Under the pieces are notes generated by a model. The model was not told where the DNA came from. It saw nothing but the letters and a program-made list of their open reading frames with translations, and ran no database searches. Positions 7,806 to 15,796 of a DNA stretch of 22,106 bases are shown here, piece by piece. The translations under genes and the position numbers were made by a program. The first letter of the stretch is position 1; each line of letters opens with the position of its first letter. This DNA comes from Tieghemiomyces parasiticus (lineage: Eukaryota > Kickxellomycota > Dimargaritomycetes > Dimargaritales > Dimargaritaceae), in contig JANBPT010000810.1 in NCBI GenBank assembly GCA_027575765.1, positions 1 to 22,106 of the forward strand, read 5' to 3'.

Positions 7806-9660
7806 TTACTGGAGGGTAGTCGGTTCCGTCGTGACCATGGGGTCGTAGGTCAAAAAGTAGAGCTTATCACCGGCGCCAATGTACACCGGAAGATCGTTTT
7901 TGAACGCGGGGGAAGGATTGGGCTTACCACACCTCTGGACGAGGCTCTTAAGTATGTCGGTACGTGGCTCCCAGCCCAGGTATAGGCCCGAACCTTTTAG
8001 ATCGCATGATTCATCTTCTGACATAATTTGGTACCGTTTCTGGATCTTACCAACGTGATCTGACTGGTTTAAACGGTCGGCGACGAGTATAGCGAGGTTC
8101 TGCTCGTCCTTTCTGTTGGAAATGGGTGCATTGCCCAAGGTTCGACCGGTTAAGTACGTATGGAGGTGATCAAGCATCCCCAATGCGGCAAACGCGACCA
8201 CTACCGAATGACGGAACACTTTTTCTACTTCCTTTTGGTAAAATTCTCCCGTAGCACGAAAAGCTCGCCTGTAGTAGATACCCTGCATGATTGACGTGAC
8301 CTGCGCCAAACTGGGCGCTTGAGGACCAGTTGTAGCTCTATCAATGGCGTTCATCTCGTCATCCTTGTTATGTAAACCACTTAAGATCATTTCCATGAAT
8401 TGGAGATGGCTGGTCGGGATGCCTGAGCCTTGGTGAAGAATGTCCATCACCCCGTACCTACCAAGCCCACTGTCTAGGTCCCGTTGTAGATTATTCAGAT
8501 AACGAAGGTCACCGAAAAGTAGTGCCTGAGGGAAACGTAGGGCCAAGTTAGCCTTATCATCTTGGTAGATTATGTCGTCGAACTTGATCAGTCGGGCGGC
8601 GTTGTTGATTGTGCGTAGCTCGGGACGGAAATCACGTATGGCCCCCGGCAGGGAGGTATTCATGTTACTAGCACGATTAGCAATCGCTGCTTCCACACCT
8701 GGGTGGTAGGCCGCGGAATCCTCGTTGCTCACAATCGTGACGCCCTCCACGTTTTCCTCGGATGCGAGTGGGTAGGACGGATAAGGTGGCACTTGAGCGT
8801 TAGCGTAAACGTTGCCAAGCGGGGTAACATTGCAATCGCGTAAAATACCAACCAAAAATCGCCGATAAAGAGTGGCCTCTACGAGGGGTTTCGCAACGGG
8901 CCAGATTGTATCTTGCATGTACTCTCTAATCTCCGTGATGTATTCGTCGCGGACCTTCACATCAAGGTGGGTGTTGCGAAGAATCTGGTAATCTTGATCA
9001 AGTAAGCGTTGCTCAATGAATTCATTGTTCGGACCCGCCACTAAATTGTGCGGCGGCCAGGCTAGTTTGTCGTTTGCTATTTCAGCTGGCGTTCGCCTGA
9101 CATAGTCCGCAGGCGACTCTTTGCTGATCCACTCTTTGAACCACGGTTCGGTACGGCTCGCGATATCCTTATCATGGGACTCAAACCCCTAAGGGCAGCA
9201 CAGGCCAGAGTGGAAGAGATAAGTTCGGTAGCATGGTGAGGGAGAGCGTGACTAGGAAAGAAAAAAAATACAGGACAATCCGAAAGGGCGCCTGTGTCGT
9301 CTGCAGGAAATACCAGGAGGTAGTGCATTACGGTATGTACCATCATTGGATGTGGACCACAGCGCTAGGATGGCAGGCTCGCTCCCGACCTTCCCCTGTC
9401 CAGCGTAAATGTGGTGTTGTTGGGATACCTACCTTACGAATTTTGGGACTGCGCATCAGAGAGTAAACTGCATTATTGCCAAAATTTAAGGCGCGGCCGA
9501 ACTCTTCATGCTGGTAAGCAGGCATAGCATCACCAATTCTCGCATAAATCTCATTGGGAAGAAGTTTAGAACTCTTCTGCCCGTCGGAACCGGGTGCGCC
9601 CGAAACGAGTTTCTGCTGCAGCGCCAAGGTCCCAAACGTGAAGAAAAGGGCGGACTTCAT
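7806..9660 (-). CDS. Predicted secreted protein of unknown family, two exons
   Basis: I do not recognise this family. Exon 1 is 9433-9660 (76 codons) and exon 2 is 7806-9188 (460 codons plus stop), giving 536 aa. The ATG at 9660 starts a typical signal peptide (Lys2, then a hydrophobic stretch to about residue 20, with a Ser-Gly-Ala-Pro cleavage region), so export or ER entry is likely. The rest is soluble-looking and mixed alpha-helical, with a Pro/Tyr segment (QVPPYPSYPLAS), an NNLQRDLDSGLGRYG region, and few cysteines (three in exon 2). I see no transmembrane span after the signal, no known catalytic motif and no repeats. GC at third positions is lower than in its neighbours: 39 of 74 codons in an early exon 2 stretch, against 44 of 60 in CCP1. 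That could mean a young, fast-evolving or acquired gene. The length and continuous frame support real coding, but function is unknown. Confidence 0.75.
9189..9432 (-). other. Intron of the secreted-protein gene
   Basis: Donor AAG|GTAGGT (9432) and acceptor CCCTTAG (ending 9189) make a 244-bp phase-0 intron joining Arg-Lys to Gly-Phe-Glu. The exon 2 frame is open down to 9188 and closed by the acceptor's own TAG just beyond it. The alternative donor C|GTAAGG gives an immediate stop. AG sites slightly inside exon 2 cannot be excluded. Confidence 0.65.
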
Positions 9661-11725
9661 GCTGATATGACGGGTGGGCGTGGTAAGTAGATTGGAAACC
9701 AAAACAGCCTACCGAGACGCTAGAGTTGCAGGGGAGTGGGTGTCAAACGAGAGGTAGGATGGGCAAGCAGAATCGACTGGTGCGGTTGTCGATGAGTGGG
9801 GGACATAGCTGGGAGACCGATCCATCGTTTACTAAAGGCCACCGGAGGGACCAGGAGAGGGGATGCATTGCAAAGGGCGAGGTAGTGTCGAGGACGTCGA
9901 CTCTGGCCGATAGGGTCGGGTTGAATGGTTGATCGGCTGCCACCGCTTGTGCTCCCCTGCCGTCCGCTTAGTGGGTCCCGTTTCGCTTGTGCACTGAGGG
10001 CGCTATTCGTGCAACCCTTCAGCTCTATCGCCTTCCCTTTCCGACTTGCATCGTTTTGGTGGCCAGGGTGGACTATGTTCGAAGGGCCTCGAGCTGACGA
10101 GTCTAGTGGGAGAAGGCTTTACCACCGTGGGGCCAGGCCCGTACGCAATCCATTGGGATAGCCGGGGCCCCAAGGGAAGCGGCCGCACAGCGGATATCTA
10201 TTTTAAGAAGGGCCCTTTGTTTCACAACTACGGGCCAGTGCAGTCCGATGCTGTGCACCGGGCCCTGTGGCCTTTCTCCGTTTGCGCATTGCATTGTATT
10301 GGTCCGAGATGAAGGTACGGGCTGATGACAAGTGTGAGATATCAAATCGCCCTTGCTTCCCTAACGCTTCTCCTTATTTTTGCCTCTCTTTGGCTCGTTT
10401 TCTCTTTCCGGTCATACCTGGCTGACCAGTTGTACCGGTCCCTTGCTACTATGTACCAAGGACATTTCACTAAAATTAGCATGGGGGCAATAACGGACCC
10501 AATGCCGAAGAGTCTGGGAACAGAAGGGTGGATAGAGATGGACAGCGAAAAGGGAATAAAGGAGCAAGAAGACAAGGGAGTAGAGCATAGGGTAAAGGAA
10601 TAAAGGGCATTGAGAATTCCCGGTTCCCGCTTTGGCAGGGTCGGCATCGTTTTATCCTCTAAACCTTGTGAAGTAGGGCAGGAACGGTAGGTGGGATTAT
10701 GGGCGCTACTCCGCGGTTATCATCTCAAAGGCGTGCCGGCTTTCCCCGTCTCCGCCAGTGACGAGAGTGTGGCAGTCTGGGGCTGTGATTTGGCTGGCGG
10801 TATCCAATCCCGTAGGATCTGTCCAGGGTCACCGAACCCATTATATCAGGCTTGTGGATATCCACTCCAGCCCCCCACCAGCACGATTTATTGGCCATGT
10901 AACTCTCTGCTCTATCGCCTATAACGATTTATACCAGCGTATGCTGAACTGCCGGTGGCCTGTTTTTCCAGATAGACGCCTCCCAATGGTACTACGTACC
11001 ACATAGCGAGTCACTACGTAACCACCAGCCCCAGTGTTCAGCCGCACAGTGCACAACACATCATACGCGACAAGAGGGATAGGCGTTCCGGCTTCCCCTT
11101 CCTACGTGCTGGCCATATCGGACAGCAACCATGTCAGTGTTCTCTTTTCCGCTTCTCTTCAATACCCTGCACTCCCATTGTGGGAGCTCCCATCTACTCT
11201 AGCAGTGGTAGGCCAACTCAGGGCCCACACCACACTTGTTTTTGGTTCAATTGTTGATACTAAGCAGTGGAAGTAGCATCTGCGGCAGTCCGCTGGCTGA
11301 ATACATTCAATGACCACTCGCTAACATGCAGGTGATGGTACGGAGTGCCGTTCAATTACTTTGGAGCAGTGCTGGCCTGCGGACGTGCTACACAGAACTC
11401 CTCCATCGGCCCCACCAGCTTGGACCCCGTCATAAAAGGAAAGTCCGCTGTGCAGCGTCATTCCTTAGGATCCTGCCTATACTGTGGCGCTAGCGTCTAT
11501 AATGCCGGCTGGACTTAGGAAGATGGAGAGGGGGGGAGCAGGAACTAGTGCCCAGTGACAGCCGGGTGGTCCATGCCGACTGTATGGCACCCGGCGGCAG
11601 TAATGAATATAGGTAGGTGGTGTTACTAGAATGGTACGCGAATCGGCAAGGTGTTTATCTGAATAGTATGGGATTGGGCAACACGTGCCACCGCAGCAAT
11701 GGTAAAACTATAAATACAGATGCTA
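9661..11725. other. Gene-poor region upstream of the secreted-protein gene
   Basis: I find no supported gene in these 2 kb. The most protein-like frame is 10325-10603 (92 codons), with a hydrophobic stretch near its N-terminus that reads as one possible membrane span. That stretch coincides with a pyrimidine-rich tract, which produces hydrophobic translations by itself, so I do not call a gene. The first part must hold the promoter of the minus-strand gene starting at 9660. Confidence 0.5.
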
Positions 11726-11922
11726 CCAAATATCGTGAGGTTTTAAACGGGAGGTCTCAGATGGCAGTGTTTCAGATGAAACCTACGAAAGTCAATGATG
11801 CTGAGTTGATTGATATAAACCACTCCGGTGAGAACCACTTTCGACTTCACCACTTGTTTTGTTTAACCATACATCATGTCTACTTTTCAAATTCCCTCTC
11901 CCACTCTGCCCTAAATTGACCA
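11726..11922 (+). repeat. Dispersed repeat, copy B
   Basis: This is the second copy of the repeat at 5210-5408, in the same orientation and about 6.5 kb away. Similarity fades near 11922, about 35 bp before the first recognisable codon of the mariner relic. Copy A lacks any transposase after it. The repeat is therefore either an independent element beside the mariner, or a shared end of a family of which only copy B retains coding sequence. Confidence 0.7.
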
Positions 11923-11957
11923 GGCGTGGTGTATGGGTCCTCATTTATCATTAGTAT

Positions 11958-12597
11958 CTGGAGGAGTTCACTGGGGTCAGCGACTACCTGCTGGACTCCA
12001 TTGTCACAGGCCAGGAGATCTGAGTGCGCCTTTAGGATCCCTCCCTGCTGGCTCCAATCGCCGGAGGTGGTGTCCTAAAGGCGGCCCTGTCCCAACTGAG
12101 ACCCACCAAGGCCATGCCACACCCAAGGTGATGCTGACTATTTATTTCACCAGGCGCGGCCTATTACACCTGAGTGACAAGCCCCTCTGGTGTCAAGGTC
12201 TCCACCTAACTCTATGTAGAGTATGGGCTGCAGCCGATGGTGCAGGCCTGGGTGGAGGCGCATGGGAGTCTGGACCACCACCCCCTGCGGCTCTACCATG
12301 AGAATGCACCACTACATCGTGCTGCAGCTACCCAGACCTACATTTCTACCTCTAAATTCAAACCTCTTTTAGCCCCTCCCTACGGTCCTGCTGATCTATC
12401 CCCCTGCGACTTCTGGCTGTTCAGAGATATCGAACAGTGGCCGAGGGGTAACAAGCTCACCACAGCGGAGGTGGGCATGGACGTCTGGTAATTGGAGCTA
12501 GCCAGTTTCCAGCCTAATGACTATAGAGCCTGCTTTTTTTAGCTTGATGTTAAGGGCTTACCGAGTGGCACAGAGTTGTGGTAATTATTATGAATAA
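11958..12597 (+). mobile_element. Broken mariner-type (DD34D) transposase relic
   Basis: This is a remnant of a mariner cut-and-paste transposase. Four pieces in shifted frames follow family order. First, 11958-12040 reads YLLDSIVTGQEI then a stop, matching the family's D-x-I-V-T-G-D-E block; the first catalytic Asp is Gln (codon 12012-12014), with a second stop soon after. Second, about 12060-12180, in another frame, contains ATPKVMLTIYF, matching the KVMLT strand. Third, 12237-12491 reads LYHENAPLH, where the second catalytic Asp is Glu (12300-12302), then LAPPYGPADLSPCDFWLF with the third Asp intact. The spacing is 35 residues, DD34D plus one inserted codon. Fourth, GNYYE-stop at 12580-12597, in a third frame, matches the family's C-terminus. 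The N-terminal DNA-binding half is missing or unrecognisable. With stops, frameshifts and two lost catalytic residues it cannot be active. Confidence 0.8.
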
Positions 12598-13452
12598 ACG
12601 TCATTTAAAATAGAATATCTTCAAATTTATTTAATCGCCTGTAATGCTTGGTCAATACAGTGGGTACCTGGGATAGCTGTGCCCAGAGGCAGGCAGTAAT
12701 TAACAGACGGTGTTCGATGTGGCCATAGGCAACATCAATGGCGGTGCATGTGCATTTTCAGGGGGAGGGCTCCGGGAAAGGGGTTGAGTTACCAGCGCAG
12801 TAGCGGGCCCTTCTCTATTAGAGTGAAAGGGAGGGGTACACAGTAAGGGCTATGCCGATTGAGTTTCGGCAGGCTGGTGGGAGCGGCCCATGCTGTGAGA
12901 CAAGATGCGGCCATTGGGCGGTGATGAGAACGCTACCTCGCTAGATCTACGAAGTGAAAGTCTGCTCAGTCAATTATTAAAAGTGAACGTAAGGTGGTTG
13001 CGGTATTCATCTCGTGGTGGGCTCCCAAAGTTTGAGCCTTGTAATGACAGCTAATGCAGCGTAAGTTACAAATATCATTGTCACGGCGCTCAAAATAGAA
13101 CTCCGCCAGTGGTGTTCATTAGGATCAGAGGTCATAGGAGTACTTGGTGCTTTAATTTTCTAGTCCAAGAGCACTAGTCGTCTACTACCTCAATACCACC
13201 CAGACAAAGTATAGCCCAGTGTCATGGGAAAGGCAAGCGGAAGCTGGTATGGGTCATCATCATATCCCTAAAAAGCACCACAGTCTCCCTACATGTTTAG
13301 GTTTCTAATCGTGCTGGGAAGCCAGCTCCCATGGTCCGCACCTCCGAATCGAGCGTCGTTGGCATGTCAACTTCTCCAAGTATTCTGCGATCGTCCCTCG
13401 CCGTCTCGTCAACTTCCTTTGCCGTCTACCCATATTTTCGACTCGTTTCACC
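12598..13452. other. Spacer between the mariner relic and METTL5
   Basis: There is no gene. A/T-rich sequence directly follows the transposase and may include the lost transposon end. The METTL5 promoter should lie toward the right edge, where the sequence just before the ATG becomes pyrimidine-rich. I saw no TATA box there. Confidence 0.45.
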
Positions 13453-14464
13453 ATGAAGCTGAAGGCCTTGGAATCGCACCTTCAGGAGGTGGAAGTGTTC
13501 AGTAAGTACAGAGTAGCCCACGTAATATGATTCGGGAGTAGGGTGGCCATGGGCTGGTTTGATTTGGCGAATGCGTCCGATCCCCAATATAGCCTAGCCA
13601 GTGCTTGAATTCAAGGTGGGGGACAATACCGAAATGGCGCAGGCATATTCGCCTCCAGCTCAACGGCCGAGAAGTAAAGCCCATTCCTGAGACTTAGGTC
13701 CGTGCCGACCTTCTTTTTTTTGTTCAATCGCTGCAACCCATATCCGACCAACAGATGACCCTAAAGTCCAGTTTGAGCAATACCCGACGTCGGCCCACCT
13801 GGCCGCCCGGATTGCGTACACAGCCGAGACGACCTACGGGGACCTGACCGACAAGGCAGTGGCAGATCTGGGCTGTGGGTGCGGGATGCTCAGTATTGCA
13901 GCGGGTATCATGGGGGCCGGACTACTCTACGGGTTCGATATCGACGATGACGCCCTTGAGATTGCCCAGGGCAACCTGGAAACGTTCGAGTTGGAGATGG
14001 AATTGGTACGGGTAAATGTCGTGGCCGGTCGATTGCTAGAGGAGGAGGCGGCGAGGACGGGGAAGAATGGGGGTGGGCCCCGGCAGGCCGGAGGGAAGCC
14101 GGCTAATGTGGTAGCTTCGTCCGCCGTCCAGGACATTGCCCTCGATAGGATAGCCCCGCCTCTCGCCCGGTTCGCCAAGCAGTTCGACACTGTCATAATG
14201 AACCCGCCGTTCGGTACGAAACCGGGAAACCGCGGCATTGACATGGCCTTTCTGAGGGTGGCGTTGGGGCTGGCCCGAACGGCCGTGTACTCACTTCACA
14301 AATCCTCGACCCGCGACTACATCTTGCAGCGGGCGGCCGCCTGGGGTGCCAAGGGTACGGTGCTGGCACAGCTACGCTTCGACGTACCCCAAATGTACAA
14401 GTTCCACAAGCGCGCCTCCGTGGACGTCGAGGTAGACCTGTGGCGATTCGAGCTGGGCAATTAG
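13453..14464 (+). CDS. METTL5: METTL5-type 18S rRNA m6A methyltransferase
   Basis: The human family member, with TRMT112, makes the single N6-methyladenosine of 18S rRNA helix 44 using S-adenosylmethionine. Exon 1 is 13453-13501 (MKLKALESHLQEVEVF plus one base). A phase-1 intron then joins to 13755, giving NDPKVQFEQYPTSAHLAARI, a close match to the family N-terminus. The SAM motif DLGCGCGMLSIAAGIMGAG and GFDIDDDALEIA follow. The catalytic NPPF sits in FDTVIMNPPFGTK, then AVYSLHKSSTRDYI, and the end reads YKFHKRASVDVEVDLWRFEL. Read without further splicing the protein is 252 aa, with a 40-aa Gly/Ala-rich insertion before the catalytic motif. Removing an in-frame 120-bp GT-AG intron (14012-14131) gives 212 aa, near the 209 aa of the human protein. 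I favour three exons: 13453-13501, 13755-14011, 14132-14464. Confidence 0.95.
13502..13754 (+). other. METTL5 intron 1
   Basis: Donor TTCA|GTAAGT and acceptor CCAACAG bound a 253-bp phase-1 intron with a poly(T) tract near 13711. Splicing rebuilds an Asn codon and restores the family motif E-Q-Y-P-T at the expected distance from the start. Confidence 0.9.
14012..14131 (+). other. METTL5 intron 2, in-frame and possibly retained
   Basis: CGG|GTAAAT starts and GTCCAG ends a 120-bp phase-0 segment without stop codons. A CTAAT branch-like site lies at 14103-14107, about 25 nt before the AG. Its translation is a Gly/Ala/Pro-rich stretch with no counterpart in the family as I know it. Splicing and retention both keep the frame, so two protein forms are possible. 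Confidence 0.6.
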
Positions 14465-14665
14465 TGCCTTGTTCAGTTCAGCCATCCAACCATTCGCATT
14501 ACAGGCCAATCCTGAAAGATATTTATAAGCGATTACAAACTGTTACAACCATTGAAGCCCTGGAATGGATCATACGCTTTGGGTAGTTGAGGATATTGGT
14601 CCCTGTTTGAGAACGTTGGAGGCGAGGGGGGAGGGGCAAGGGGGTCCACCCTATTTTGGGCCATG
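14465..14665. other. Convergent 3' spacer
   Basis: This 201-bp gap separates the converging 3' ends of METTL5 and the J-protein gene. A TTTATA-type A/T patch at about 14521 is the only candidate processing signal; nothing else is seen. Confidence 0.4.
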
Positions 14666-15796
14666 TTACGAATTTTGGCCCCGGTCCGCTGTCGGCTCTC
14701 CGGTCGGGCTGTCCAGTCGCTGGTAGGCCTTGTCGAGCGCTTCGGCCAGTTTGGGGTCACGCAAGATCAGTGATTCCACAGCCAGATTACCCATCTCACG
14801 GCAGAGTTCGGCGCGGGGCTGGGGGTCGCGGAACGGAGCAAAGGAGCCTAGGAACAGCCGCGTGGTTTCCCGGAGCACGGCCTCGGATAGCACCCGACAT
14901 TGCTGGAGCAGCTGGCGGTGCTGCTCGTCGTGAGACGGGAACCAAACGGGGCCGAGTTGGGACAACGCCATGACAAAGGTCCAGTACAGCTGATGGAGGA
15001 CGATACTAAGTTCAAAAAGGGTCAAAGTGGTCAGGCCGAACCATCCGCGCAGAGCGTGCAGCAGAGCCGGGGCCGGAGAGACTGGGGACTGACCTCCCAC
15101 GAAGAGAGGCCCGTCCGTAACGGCCGGATGGGAGTTTGGCAATGGCACTGAGGCGTGGGTGAGGAGGTACAGTTCGAATGTGGCCAGAGCCAGCACGCCT
15201 AGCACGCGTAGTGCCCGGCCGAACTGGTTCCGATTGATAAAGTGGAAGATCACTAGAACGATGCCAGACCCGATGGCGCTACCAATCAGATTGGACCGCG
15301 CCCTGTGCAGATAGTCCCCGGCGGTGGTGCACTGGCTGCACTCCCGGTACTCGTTACCCACGAGCTCATACCCGAATCGCTGGATGGGATCGTTGAGGGC
15401 CTCATAGGCGTTGCGAAGATGAATCATGTGGCCCTCATGGTCGTTCGTGGTGTTGTCAAGAGTGACAGCAGTCTTGTCCGGGTGGTGCTGCAGCGATAAT
15501 TTGCGGAAGTGGCTGCGGAGTTCCTTGGGACGGAAGGCGGACGGGGCTACGGCCAGGGTCTTGTAATAGTTGGGCGGAAGGCTGACCATGGTTTGGGTGA
15601 CGGTGTACGCCAGGTAGGTGGCGATGACCAGCGTGTAAAACCACCGGCGGTGTTCCCGGTGTCGCGATTCCCCCGGGCGAGGCGTAGACGCTGGTTCGTA
15701 CCAGAGTTTGTAGTATTGGCTCTGCAAGAAGTTGGTGACAAGGTCCGGAAGGAAGGCCCAGCCAACGAGGCTGGCCCACATGTTAACCGAGGACAT
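14666..15796 (-). CDS. Multi-span membrane J-domain (Hsp40) protein
   Basis: J-domain proteins recruit Hsp70 and stimulate its ATPase. This intronless protein has 376 aa, with an ATG at 15796 (A at -3). It opens with a hydrophobic segment (GWAFLPDLV, about 7-23), then a second span at about 53-72, immediately followed by the J domain (about 76-145). That domain begins LPPNYYKTLAV and carries the HPD tripeptide at 105-107. Three more hydrophobic segments lie at about 171-187, 196-214 and 253-278, and a charged helical tail closes the protein. No Gly/Phe or zinc-finger region is present, so it is a class C (type III) J protein. The layout recalls fungal ER-membrane J proteins such as Erj5, but the exact orthologue and the side of the membrane facing Hsp70 are uncertain. 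It converges with METTL5. Confidence 0.93.
   Translation of the reverse strand: MSSVNMWASLVGWAFLPDLVTNFLQSQYYKLWYEPASTPRPGESRHREHRRWFYTLVIATYLAYTVTQTMVSLPPNYYKTLAVAPSAFRPKELRSHFRKLSLQHHPDKTAVTLDNTTNDHEGHMIHLRNAYEALNDPIQRFGYELVGNEYRECSQCTTAGDYLHRARSNLIGSAIGSGIVLVIFHFINRNQFGRALRVLGVLALATFELYLLTHASVPLPNSHPAVTDGPLFVGGQSPVSPAPALLHALRGWFGLTTLTLFELSIVLHQLYWTFVMALSQLGPVWFPSHDEQHRQLLQQCRVLSEAVLRETTRLFLGSFAPFRDPQPRAELCREMGNLAVESLILRDPKLAEALDKAYQRLDSPTGEPTADRGQNS

Noticed and set aside
10325..10603. 92-codon frame with a hydrophobic N-terminal stretch
   Set aside because: The hydrophobic part comes from a pyrimidine-rich tract, which gives Leu/Ser/Phe-rich translations anyway; there is no family resemblance or supporting gene structure.
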